From positions 186,001-250,000 of the forward strand of contig NADL03000079.1 in the NCBI GenBank assembly GCA_002205965.3: a stretch of DNA of 64,000 bases, given 5' to 3'. The notes beneath the pieces are model-generated. The model was given only the letters and a program-made list of their open reading frames with translations, did not search any database and was not told the DNA's origin. A program made the translations under genes and the position numbers. Numbering within the stretch: position 1 is the first letter of the stretch; the number at the start of each line of letters is the position of its first letter. The stretch is from Kappaphycus alvarezii (lineage: Eukaryota; Rhodophyta; Florideophyceae; Gigartinales; Solieriaceae). Positions 22,201-32,689 of this stretch are shown here, piece by piece.

Positions 22201-22399
22201 TTGACAGCGTGAGTAAGAACTTCGAGCTGAATGGATGCTGGTTCAACATCCACACAGGTTGAGCGATATTTTCCAAATTAAATCGGAAAACGCCTTCGAA
22301 CTTAGCAATCGTGCTCTCCAGTGTTCCCTAAGAATATTTGACCAGATATTTCATATCACCCGGTATCATAGAGCTTATTGCTTCTCAGGACCCGGTTTT

Positions 22400-22810
22400 A
22401 TCTTGAGCGTCGACCTCGACTTCTCTGTAGTCGAGGTCATCACCGACTTTCAAGGGAACATTGCGGTTGGATAATACACTGCAGAGTCCAGCCGGTTCGA
22501 GTTCGTTTTCATCCAAATTCTCTTCATTAGATAGTATTTTCAGGCCTGGTTGTCCAATTTTGGCAGTATCTTATTGAACTTGAAGTTTGCTGTAGTCAGC
22601 AAAAGCGAGTTGATCAATATTGTCTGAAAGGAAATCCTTGAAATTCCGACCAGAAGCAACGAGGACAACGTTGTCGAGAATTATCTCTCCAGTGCAATTA
22701 TTCTCGAGAATGATCTCTCCAATGCAAATATTTCCAGACCCAACATGGTTTTCATTAGCAGAGGGAAATTTGAAATTGACATTACGAAGTAGACAACGTC
22801 CAGCCAATAT
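22400..22810 (-). other. Unidentified minus-strand coding remnant
   Basis: A 78-codon frame (22807-22571) is followed, after one stop, by about 60 more in-frame codons rich in Asp and Glu (LSNEENLDENELEP, KVGDDLDYREVEVD). The composition looks protein-like, but I recognise no family. It could be a protease or linker part of a Gypsy element. 22811-24490 holds no other gene beyond the micro-insertion at 23163. Confidence 0.3.
22412..22438. repeat. Perfect 10 bp hairpin
   Basis: GACCTCGACT (22412-22421) and AGTCGAGGTC (22429-22438) are perfect inverted arms around a 7-base loop. The hairpin lies in an unidentified minus-strand coding remnant and may be accidental. Confidence 0.7.
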
Positions 22811-23162
22811 TTGAATGAGTGGGTTGATTTATGAGGTGCCCTTCGAGTCACTGTATGTCCATTGGATGAAACTAACGTGAAAAGAGACCACTGGAGTATA
22901 TTCCATATTACACCCTACCAAGACAAGCTCGTATAGTGTGCTTATTACTACGCTACCTGGCCCACATGTGCTCTTCCGTAAAGTATGTAGCGTTTCGCCG
23001 GAAAATTACCACCGCAAAGGCCATGAAGTCCTAAATGGCGAGAAAAGTTGTTACGATTATCCGATACACTTTAACGCGGTATTCGAATCTCTCGGGATCA
23101 GCGATTTCCGACCGTTTTTCTAGTTTTGCTTCTTTTCGTACTGCGTCCCAACTTTCCCGAGA

Positions 23163-23216
23163 GGGGAAAGGTTTGGGTGGTTTGCTCTTGGAAGATATAT
23201 CCGATCCTTTCCGAGA
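23163..23216 (-). mobile_element. 54 bp micro-insertion of the RLE-B 3' terminus
   Basis: On plus it reads GGGGAAAGGTTTGGGTGG, then CTCTTGGAAGATATATCCG. It is flanked by ctttcccgaga (23152-23162) and ctttccgaga (23217-23226), a target duplication differing by one C. It is in minus orientation, with the C-run at the fixed 3' end. Confidence 0.75.
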
Positions 23217-24494
23217 TGATCGACAATTTCAACTGCACCTTTATCTGCCCTTCTGCATCATCTTCGACCTGCCTTTGACTAGATCAATTTACCTTTTGAC
23301 TAGAAATATTCATTGACGACCCCAAGCTTGCCGCACCTTCTCAAGGCTTTGACTTTTCTTTACCGGCTATCTCTCCTGCAGACTACATGGCCATATCGCT
23401 CGAAAAGAAGCTGAGAAGCGACTTAACTACCATAGTTTTGTGAATACCACGGATTGGACCTTCATTCTATGATCGTTGATGTTCAGGGTGCATTGGGTCT
23501 GAAATGGAGCAAGGCGTGCATAAGGTAGCGAACTTCCCTAGTGGTAAGCCATATACTTCAGTTGCTCCTGAGAAACATGCGCCTCTCATTTGTTTTGTCT
23601 GCCTCGTTTGCTAGAACGTCTCCACCTCCGTTAATTGTCGGCGCCTTGAGCCGACGCCAGTCTCCCTTCTGCTGTATATTCTCGGCCACAAGCGACCGGG
23701 GGCTGACTGTATCTCGAGTATCTTCAAATGTAAGGAAAGCAGGTTTAGATGTTTAGTTATGGGAAGATATGCTAGATTCCAACAAACTATGAATTGAAAG
23801 TGATGCTTTTGTAATAACCAAGAAAAGAGTTGGATGTTTCGGTGATTTAAAATTGCTGTTGGGGGGTAAGTAGGTTTGGTTCATTGCCAGAGCTGCAAAA
23901 GCTGAGAATCCTGTGGATTTCGGCTTAATAGTGTGCGGTGTTTCTGTGTAATGAGGAATCCGTCGCCGTTGCCTCTGTCAGTACTACTCAGAATGAATTT
24001 GGTGATGAAATTAGTATACGTGCTGTATTGGATACAGGGAAAAGAAGAAAGAAATAACGAAAGAACAGTTCTTTTGAATGTTTCTACGCAACGTAGACTT
24101 TATCGGTTGATTTGGGGCCCACTGTGGGCTTCATTAGAACTATGAGCACTACCCTTCTACTGTCAACCACAAGTGAGGGAGATAAAAATTGACTTTAGCG
24201 CAATGTCGCCTGGTTTTCAATCATACATTAAATGGAATTAGAAATTCAGTATAGGGCCAAAAGGGTGCATATTATTAGTTACATTCAGGATGTAACCTAG
24301 GTTTCAAAATCATATTTCTGTATTATATGCATTGGGGCATTGACAACAATCTATTGAATTAGTTTTCATGTTTCAATGGAGCGCATGAAAGGGAGCTGTA
24401 GTGCAAAATTCACGTTATTATTGACCTTATCTTCTTCCAACCCACAAAGCAGAATCAAGACTACCTGCCACCCTCTTCTTTTCGTCATCCAGCC

Positions 24495-25764
24495 ATGGGT
24501 GTCCTCCTTGCATCTATTATCTTTTTGCTCCTTCTCTTGCACTATCTCATCCCGTTGTTCTTTCAAACACCACTCTGCGATCCGCACTCTGTCCCGTCGT
24601 TCTTCCCCAGGACCCTCCGTCTGGACCCGACCTCCTTCCTCCGTCTTTTAACAATCGTCATGTCTCCCCACGCATCATCAACGGCGATTTAGTCTCCAGA
24701 AACCTACAAAGTTCCCTTGTCTCCCTTCTAATTACCACTAGCCAAGGGGGTTTCACTTGCACCGGTATCCTAATATTCCCGTTGGGTTCTGACCGCTGCG
24801 CACTGCGAAGTCGATACTAACACTAGAGTCGGAATCGGAGCCCCACGAAGGCTCGGTCTCCTTCCCCAGCCAGTTTATAACGTCGAACAAGCTTACACGC
24901 ACCCTCTATACAGTGAAAATGCAATGCAAAATGATATCGCCGTTATTCGACTTGCACAACCGGCACCAACGGACAGCCGGTTCATGCTGGTGAATGCGAA
25001 CGTAAGGAATCCCCAGCCGGGCTCCTTTGTTCGTACTGTAGGGTACGGTGCAAGTCTTAATGATCAATCACGCGAACCAGAAAGTGTGACAGGTTTTTTG
25101 AGGCAAGTTGACGTTCCTGTGACGACAGAAAGTTCGTGCCGGAATGCATATGGTCAGATTGATTACCTAAGTCAGGTCTGTGCAGGATATCAGGTGGGGG
25201 ATGCGACTCTTGGTAAGTCAATTTTTCCTACTTCTATTCATTGTGAAAGCTAAGTGAAAAATAATGTGTGGCTAGTATGGCAATGAGATTTGCTAACGTA
25301 TTTGAGAAAATTACGAATTGAATGTAACAGCGCCGGGATAGCGGCGGCCCGCTTATCCAATACGATGAGAATGACAACCCGGTAGTTGTCGGCATTACAT
25401 CATTCGGGATTGCATGTGCACAAGCCAACTTCCCTGGAGTGTATGTAAGACCAGGAGCACACCTGGAATGGATAGATAGTGTCGGCGCGCAATACACGGT
25501 CGCGAATTCGACAGTTGCAGTAAACGTAGGTCCCGTAGCTGGAGGTGGAGGGGCAGAAGTGGAGCAGCAGGGCTAAGTACGGGGCAGATTGCGGCTATTG
25601 GAGCCGGTGGGGTTGGTTTACTGTTTGGAGTGGTAATCGTTGGTGTTTCTGTCATTGCAAGGTGGTCATGGAGGAAAAAGGAGGATGGACAAGGAATGGA
25701 AGAACCACAATTGGGGAGGGACATGAATATTGGAGGCGGATATTCCCACAAGAACCAGCTTTAG
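24495..25764 (+). pseudogene. Trypsin-like serine protease (S1 family) with predicted membrane anchor; frame-disrupted
   Basis: An S1 peptidase is clear. A hydrophobic N-terminus (MGVLLASIIFLLLLLHYLIP, start 24495) is followed by the activation-site-like PRIINGD near 24675. The triad is complete: His in VLTAAHC (codon 24801-24803), Asp in NDIAVI (24933-24935) and Ser in RDSGGP (25340-25342). The sequence CAGYQ precedes an intron with GTAAGT at 25214 and an acceptor TAACAG ending at 25330. Exon 2 continues through GITSFG and FPGVYVR. A stop at 25574 ends that frame. In the -1 frame a glycine-rich helix (GAGGVGLLFGVVIVGVSVIA) and a basic WRKKED tail run to 25762. Frames change between signal and RIINGD, before VLTAAHC, at the intron (phase mismatch) and before the helix. 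It is a pseudogene, or a gene damaged by assembly indels. The substrate is unknown; the protein would be secretory or at the cell surface. Confidence 0.75.
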
Positions 25765-26155
25765 CAGATGGCCCGCAAGACCATCAAAGGAGGCCTGGGA
25801 CCTTGAGCACTGAATATGGAGGAATTCCCTAGAAAGTGGAATTACAGACTCAAGGGGACGCCAAAAGTTGCGGATGAGAGCAACAATACTATTGAAATGG
25901 GGTGCTGAGTTACTACAATGCGCTGGAAATATGCATCTAATTGATTTATACAAGTTCGGCACAAGCTAACCTTTTGTCGTAGGACATGTTTATGCCACAA
26001 AGAAGCCTTACAAACCTCCAAGACTTCTGTTGTTTCCAGCCTTCTGAACTTTTGCATTAAAAGAACCCCTTCTTTTATCTCGGCTTCTGTCAGGATTTTG
26101 CTGATTGAACTTAATAACTTAGACAACGGTAATACCAGCCTAACGTCATGAAAAG

Positions 26156-26195
26156 GGGAAGTTTTGGGTGTTTTTACTCTTGGAAGACATATTTG
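26156..26195 (-). mobile_element. 40 bp micro-insertion of the RLE-B 3' terminus
   Basis: On plus it reads GGGAAGTTTTGGGTG, then TTTACTCTTGGAAGACATA. Perfect 8 bp flanks atgaaaag lie at 26148-26155 and 26196-26203, extending to 10 bp with one mismatch. It is the shortest clear example of the swarm. Confidence 0.8.
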
Positions 26196-26539
26196 ATGAA
26201 AAGTATCTTACCTGACAGCGGAATGTCACCGTTCATTATCCATGCTTACTCAAAGACACCGCGGAGCCATCAATTTCCACTGCCGCCTACCTGATGGCTG
26301 CTCTTCAGCCTGACCTCTGGGGTGACCAGGGCGCGCTGCTGATCTCCAAGTGTGAAAGCTTGCATCGACTATGCTGAGTCCCTTAGAGAACGACACGCAC
26401 CGCTTTAGGAAATGACCTTACTTTCAAACATTCATAGTACTCATGACCTTTGCACCATTCGTAGTAAATCAACCCCATTGAACCATTATTACACCACTCG
26501 CAGTAAACCAACCCTTTCTCCACACTGTTCCCTCACATC

Positions 26540-27000
26540 ACTCAGCCCAACAACCACGGAGCTTCAACATTTTGTCGCTTTCTGCGCCCGCGCCGTGCGA
26601 CATGTCGCTGGGTGCGGGCTCGCCCACATCCTCCGGTCTAGCCCGTTTCCCCTGCATATCGACGTGCCGCGACTTCTGCGCACTTGCTGCACCGATCTCT
26701 TCGATATCTTTTCGACACTACCGCCACCTCTCACCCCCGGAGCACGTTGGACGAACCGGGAATGGCGCGCAAAGATGGCGTTGCTTTTCGAACGGCGCTG
26801 TAAAGTGGCGCTGCATGGTTTTCGTCAAGGTCACCCGTCCTGGGTGCAGCTTGTGGTCGTCGCATCATTCTGCATATTTCTTAATGGCAGGCGAAGGAGC
26901 CTGTTTTTTAAGCCGTGGGTGCCCTGTTTCCTGTTCCCTGCTGTACTTTCGGTGGAGTTTTTCTGGCTCTTCTCTCCTTTGCTTCACTTGTCCTCCCCAC
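26540..27000 (+). repeat. Dispersed repeat R1, copy 2
   Basis: It matches 3530-3975 in the same orientation. Shared landmarks are GTGCGACATGTCG, TAGCCCGTTTCCCCTGCA, CTTCTGCGCACTTGCTGCAC, CGGAGCACGTTGGAC and TTAATGGCAGGCGAAGGAGC. A 260-codon frame (26412-27194) spans it, but the other copy does not share that frame throughout, so I do not call a protein. Confidence 0.7.
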
Positions 27001-27466
27001 TTCTTCCAGTACCCAAGGCTAACAAGTCTGCGGTGAACCCTCCGTGTCTACCGAAACCCACTCACACGTCACCAATCGGTGATAAGCCGCCCTATTTTCT
27101 ATGGATGCCGCCCCTATTATATTCAACCCCGAAGATGTCTATGGGCAGGCTTCAAATGGGCGCGCGGGTGAGTTTACTACGAGCATGGGAATAGCCATGG
27201 ATTTGTATGTACAGGGTCTACACATCACCTTGGTGATGTAGTAGTGGTGGATGAGTTCTTTTTCATTAAACCAACTTGTACCAACCAACCCATTCAAGTA
27301 AACCACCCCAAACTCCATGGAACCCCTTTTCAAAAATTAAAGTTCCCAGAAACCCTCCCACTTACTGTATCCATGGAGTAATTAGATAATGAGTTATCCT
27401 CAATGAAGTTTCCATTGATCAGATAGCCATTAAGTATGTTTTGGTCAACTTCTCCATTACAGTAAA

Positions 27467-27538
27467 GGGGGGGAAATTTGGGGTGTTTTTAATGCATGAA
27501 AAATATGGTCAGCTGTTCCCTGAGGGATGTCGTGATGG
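27467..27538 (-). mobile_element. 72 bp micro-insertion of a 3' terminus (intermediate tail type)
   Basis: On plus it reads GGGGGGAAATTTGGGGTG, then TTTTTAATGCATGAAAAAT and ATGGTCAG. Flanks cagtaaa occur at 27460-27466 and 27539-27545 (7 bp, perfect). The tail combines the C-run of type 1 with the AATGCATG block of type 2. 27546-28172 holds no recognisable gene. Confidence 0.65.
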
Positions 27539-28172
27539 CAGTAAATAAAATCCCCGTTTCGTCAGTAAAGAGATCTTCAAATTTCTTGGCCTCGCTGCCT
27601 CTAGGATGAACCGTCTGCTTCAGCAAGGCCTACACAACGAGCGGTTGATGGAATTTATGGCGGAGGTGACCTTGCCGACTTGAACTATTGTAATGCCAAA
27701 TGTACTGCTAAGCTGCCTCAACCGGTCCTTGGAGTAATATCAGTGATTGCAGGCGATTATTTCAGGTGGACAGGATTTCGTTGCGTAAAGTCTCTATATT
27801 GACTGAGACTGACCGGGCAATTTCTTGCGAAACACTGGGTTGACTTAAAAGTGAAAATGGTTCCCAGTCAGAAGTTTCTTTGAGACGTCTCGTAGCGAAT
27901 ACATGTACCTCTCCTGTGTGTGCGGGGATGGTGTACGCAGCTAAAAACACGTCCTAACCAGCGGTTTATGTTAGGAGTCGGGTGTCCAACAAACAGGAAT
28001 CCTTGCATATATGTGAGGGTACCTGACCCTTCATCGTTCGCGCTTGATGTGGTTAATGATGAGATCGCGTCACACCTTTAGGATCTGTGAGGGCCTGAAG
28101 TCCAGCTACTGCTATTTTTATCGACCTACAAGCGAATATTCCGTCCTACTTCGAGCATTTTACTGAGTATAT

Positions 28173-28722
28173 TGTGAAAATTGACCAAATATTTTAATCT
28201 CTATACCAGTCTCCTACAGTAATGCTGAATTTTGGAGCAATATTTTTATTGAGGCCCATAATTTATATTTATTGTGAATCATCAAGGAATAATTTTATCT
28301 ATTTACAGTGGCACTATTTCATGCTGAATTCAGTTTGAAATAATTTTTATGTCTTACAGCTGGTTTTTTATGTTATACAGGCTATAATTATTGTATGTAT
28401 GCTGCCAACAAATTATTATCTGGATGATTTCTTACCTGGAAAATACCGAAATAATTACTGCTGAGCCTAAATCATGTCTACCAAAATTATTGTAAGGCTT
28501 ACCTGATTTGTACCAGGTTCACCCTGGTGTAGAGTATAAGTAGTCTATGTTGTTAGAAATATTTTTTACATCCTTGGGCCATCGAATATTCCCTCGATCA
28601 GCTATCATTAAATTTGGTTTTCTATTCATTATTCATTCCAAGTCCAATAGCGGTATTTATTTATTTAATCAAGTTGGACCTATTTATTATCATTTGGATC
28701 TACCTATCCCAATTATTTTGCA
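28173..28722 (+). repeat. 5' LTR of the Copia element
   Basis: The LTR is 550 bp, TG...CA, AT-rich, with the internal landmark GGGCCATCGAATATTCCC. It differs from the 3' LTR at 32128 by many substitutions and small indels, so the insertion is old. Confidence 0.9.
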
Positions 28723-28735
28723 GTTATGGGCCCAG
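28723..28735 (+). promoter_or_regulatory. Primer-binding site, initiator tRNA-Met anticodon arm (half-tRNA type)
   Basis: GTTATGGGCCCAG directly abuts the 5' LTR. It is the reverse complement of CUGGGCCCAUAAC, the anticodon stem-loop of many eukaryotic initiator tRNAs-Met. Drosophila copia and yeast Ty5 are known to prime from such half-tRNAs. The ATG inside the site (28726) is the gag start codon. The same site follows the LTR at 36157. Confidence 0.85.
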
Positions 28736-29550
28736 ATCGTCCCGAAATTCCTTCAAGGCCGAAATTCTCATGGGATCTTCGCACGGCCCTTGAACGGATG
28801 GTAAAGGACCTCAAAAAATATGTTGATGCTGTTCACAAATGGAAATCTGTCCATGATTTATTAGCAGCATCAAATTCCAATAAGGTTCCTAAGGCAGTAC
28901 AAGGTCTTGTTTTACAATCAAAATTATTTGGACGAGCTCTTGATATTTGTAAGAAAATTCCAGACACCGAAATTCAGTCTGAAAGTGGTGCATTAGCGAT
29001 TGCCAACGCTATTCATAAGGTGGATCCTCTATCATCTATATCAGATACATTTCAAAAATTCATATATTTATTACATACTCGTGGTGATAATGAGTCTTTC
29101 AAAAATTTTAATCACGGTTTGATGCCCAAATTGCCCAATTTCATTCATCTACTGGTACTTCGAGTTTACCTGAAGCACTGGTATCATTTTTGCTCCTGGC
29201 TAATTCCAAAATTGATTGAAACCAGCGATTATCTATTTTAGCTGCTGCTTCTCCGAATCATGAAGAAGCCGTTTTAGAAAAAGAAAAATCCTAGAATTAA
29301 TCATATATTCAGAAATATCATCTATTATTCGTGCATGTGATAAACCAAAAAATACAATTCAAACATATGGAAATTCTCAAAAATATATCTCTTCAAGTCA
29401 ACAATATTTCATACGGAGAAAAGAAAAATTTCAAGAAAAATAATAAGCAAAGCTTATCTCCTGAAGACTTTGCTGCCCTCAAGGTAAAATCAACTTGTGA
29501 CCGATGTGGATAAATTGGCCATTGGCTCTATGAAAAAGATAAATGCAAGA
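28726..29550 (+). pseudogene. Copia gag with zinc knuckle
   Basis: An open frame of 171 codons starts at 28726 inside the PBS. It continues after frame breaks to a knuckle CxxCxxxxHx7C (CDRCG, a stop, then IGHW and the last Cys in DKCK) at 29496-29550. Homologous residues in the second Copia copy (minus strand, about 36535-36470) read CYRCGEIGHWAYEKEECK. Both therefore show His-x7-Cys instead of the standard His-x4-Cys. Conserved gag blocks include AIANAIHKVDPL and DNESFKNF. The product would be the nucleocapsid/capsid precursor. It is broken here. Confidence 0.75.
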
Positions 29551-30669
29551 GTGCTAAAAATTATCACAAAGGCTCATCATCTAAAATGGGAAATGCAGAA
29601 AATATCAAAGACAAAAATGAGTCTGGTTCTGTAACATGTCATATGGTGAAAACGGTGCTTGATTCTCCGTCAAATACGTTATACCCGGTCCGTTACTTGG
29701 TGATGGAGCACCTTATAGTGGAATGGGGATTGTTGAACTACGGCACTTTCGAAATTTATTTTGCCGGAATGGAATGGAGTTCTTGATGACCTTCCTGAAT
29801 GTATCAAGGACACGCCCTTCTGTCAATACGGAAATGGCGACCACTCAAGCGAAAAAAGAAAAATGATCGGTTCAATATTTTTATCAGTTATTTCAGACAA
29901 TGGAAATCAGGTTAAAATAAGGCGTCTAATAATCAGTGGATCATCTCAATGAGTTATTGGAAGAAATATCACAAGAATACAAATATTATTCATATGACGG
30001 ACAATCGCATCGAGTTCAAGTCCGCAAATAATTCAATCGATTCTATAACATTGGTGGATCATGGTCATAATTGTTATGTACCCGGAAATAAATTTATACA
30101 ATCATGCGAGCCTATTGGAAACTCATTTCTATCAGCAATTTGTTCCGACAATATCATTACATCAAAAAATATATCTTGGGCTGAAAAGAAGAAAATAATT
30201 AAAAAGGTCCACAAACATGTATGTGGTCACTCAAATTATGAGACATAAAACTATTTTTACAAAGAAATTTTATATGGGACGATGAATGCAAAAAATATCT
30301 ATCAAGCGTAATTGACTCCTGCAAATTTTGCGATGTCACAAAAAACCCATCTCATCCTCGTGCAGTATCATTGAGGTCTATGTCTCGCGAATTTAAAATT
30401 TTAATTCATATTCCTAGTGATGAAAATGGTGGAATTGATGCGCATGAAATTGAGTTGTTACCTGGAACGGAGTTGAAATCATCTGAACAAAAGTCTGAGT
30501 TTTTATCATAAAAAGTTTGGATCTAAAGAAGTTTTACTTCATCAAGCATCTGGACTTCCATCTCATATTATTTCAAAATGCATACAATACGAAGAAAATA
30601 ATTTTCTCACTACCTGTTCAAAAATTCATGTTTCAAAAATTCCTCCCGACTCGAATGTAATATCCAGTC

Positions 30670-32056
30670 ACGTTTTATACAAAATAAAAATTTTGGATGA
30701 TGGAAAATATTATTGCAAGGCTCGAATTGCTCCGCATGGAAATGAGGAAAGGAGAAAATAATTTGAGAACTGATTCGGAATCTTGTTCTCCGATGGCAAT
30801 TAGAATTCTCTTATCAATTGCTACAATTTTTAAATGGAATTTATCAAAGGTTGATGTGAAGTCTGCATTTTTACAATCTGGATCAGCATTACGAGATGTT
30901 TATGTGAGACCTCCTCGGGAATGCTCTGAAAATCCTTCTATTGGTTATTACTGTCTGCTTCATATGGTTAGTCAACGCGAATGCAAAATGGCAAATACAC
31001 TCGATAATACATTCTTTGACCTCGGATTGAAATCAGTCGTTTATATACCCAATTATTTTTCATGAGTTTAAAAGGATCATTAATTCTGCTTGTCGTTAAA
31101 TTGGTCGATGATATACTTATTACTGGACAAAAAAAATTAAGAAGCAATTTATCCAAGATCTTGGAAAATATAAGCTTGGTACAATCGTACATAGTCCTGG
31201 ATCTTTTAATTTCAATGGAGTTAAAATCATGCAGTTTGATGACTATAAAATTAATGTCTCAGCTGATGAAAAGCTAAATGGACTGGAACCTCATTCAATA
31301 TCAAGAAATCGTCGAAAAAACCTGATGAAGAAATGAACTCATTTGAAAACTTCGCTTTTAATTCGTTAAATGGTTCAATTGTCTATTTGGGTATGGTTGC
31401 ATCTCCAGTGTCTGCTTTTACAGCAAGTTATTTACAACAGAAAAGGTCAAATCCATTGGTTCGTGATTTATCTATCCAATCTTCTATGCTTCGGAATTTA
31501 AAATCTTTTGGTTCTACAAGCACGTATCGGCGCCCGGAAGTTTCTGGAAATTTCAATTTATCAGTTGTTGTTTTTTCTGATGCAGGAAAACCAGCCGGAT
31601 CGACAAATGCGCAACTTGGATGTATTGGTGGGTTGCTAATTGGCTCCTTAAATTGTAATTCAATATTTCATACAATTTATTGGCATTCACATCTATCTCG
31701 GCGTCCTGTTAAATCTATTGCATCTGGTGAAATATTGGCTGCTGGTGAAGCTATCGAGGAAGGAAAAATTATTGCAGCAGCATACAGTACAATTCTCAAA
31801 TATCAATATTCCTCTTCATGTTGCTGTTGATTCAAAAGATCTATTCAGCTCTCTATCTACTTGTCGTGTGCCTGAAGACAAATCTATTAGAGCGGATGTT
31901 CAATTAATTCGATATAATTTCGAAACGAACAAAATCAAGAAAATGCTATGGATACCTGGTTCAATTAATCCCTCCGACCCGCTCACAAAAAGGACAGTCC
32001 TGTATCTGACATGCTCAAGCTCCTTTTATTTGATGGATCTATACCTATGGATATGA
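30670..32056 (+). pseudogene. Copia reverse transcriptase and RNase H region
   Basis: Starting from KILDDGKYYCKARIAPHG, the RT fingers and palm are present as DVKSAFLQSG, RDVYVRPPRE and LVDDILITGQ. A thumb region follows (INVSADEKLNGLEP, FNSLNGSIVYLGMVASPVSA), then RNase H (VVVFSDAGKPAGS, IASGEILAAGEAI, LWIPGSINPSDPLTK). Four frames are needed to read it. The YVDD tyrosine is Leu here. It cannot be expressed as one protein. Confidence 0.8.
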
Positions 32057-32114
32057 GTAATATTTTATCTCGGGATTCATCTCAGTCAACAGGATAAATT
32101 TAGTTCAATATTTC

Positions 32115-32127
32115 AAAGGGGAAGTGG
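32115..32127 (+). promoter_or_regulatory. Polypurine tract
   Basis: AAAGGGGAAGTGG lies immediately before the 3' LTR (TGTG at 32128). All bases but one are purines. This is where plus-strand priming occurs in LTR retroelements. Confidence 0.8.
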
Positions 32128-32678
32128 TGTGAAAATTGACCAAATATTTTAATCTCTATCCCGGTGTCCTATAGTATGCTGAATTGTGGAACAATATTTT
32201 TATTGAGGCCCACAATTTATATTTATTACGAATCATCAAGGAATATTTTATCTATTTTAACTGGCACAATTTTATCTGAATTCAATGTGAAGTAATTTTT
32301 ATGTCCCACAGTGGGTTTTTTATGTTATACAGGCTATAATTATTGTATTATGCTGCCAACAAATTATTATCTGGATGATTGCTTACCTGGAAAATACTGC
32401 AATAATTATTGCTGAGCCTGAAGTTATGCTACCAAAATTATTGAACGCTCACCTGATTTTTGTAGCAGGTTCACCTGGTGTAGAGTATAAGTAGTCTAGG
32501 TTGTTAGAAATATTTTTTACATCCTCGGGCCATCGAAATATTCCCCTCGATCATCTATCATTAAATTCGGTTTTATATTCATTATTTATTCTAAGTCCAA
32601 TTGTGGCATTTATTTATTTATTCAAGTTGAAACTATTTATCATTATTATTTGGATATATTTATCCCAATTATTTTGCA
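32128..32678 (+). repeat. 3' LTR of the Copia element
   Basis: The LTR is 551 bp, TGTGAAAATTG...ATTTTGCA, co-linear with 28173-28722 and with the solo LTR at 45406. It contains the same GGGCCATCGAAATATTCCCC block near its 3' third. Confidence 0.9.
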
Positions 32679-32689
32679 ACTATAGTTGT

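Larger units (their letters stand above)
28173..32678 (+). mobile_element. Copia (Ty1/copia) LTR retrotransposon, complete LTR-to-LTR but integrase core deleted
   Basis: The element is 4.5 kb between LTRs of about 550 bp that both start TGTGAAAATTG and end ATTTTGCA. Order: PBS (28723), gag start at 28726 (MGPDRPEIPSRPKFSWDLRT), zinc knuckle near 29496, protease region (about 29640-29960), integrase N-terminal remnant (GHSNYE, 30226), then RT and RNase H. RT has DVKSAFLQSGSALRDVYVRP (30851 on) and LVDDILITG (about 31103), the copia V-D-D block with Leu in place of Tyr. RNase H features include VVVFSDAGKPAGSTN and WIPGSINPSDPLTK. The integrase catalytic core found in the copy at 37.6 kb is missing at about 30395. 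Frames are broken throughout and the LTRs have visibly diverged. The 5 bp flanks (tatat and actat) do not match well. It is a dead, old, non-autonomous copy. Confidence 0.9.

Noticed and set aside
26412..27194. A 260-codon plus frame over repeat R1
   Set aside because: The second R1 copy does not keep the same frame, and no domain is recognisable. It is treated as a repeat, not a gene.
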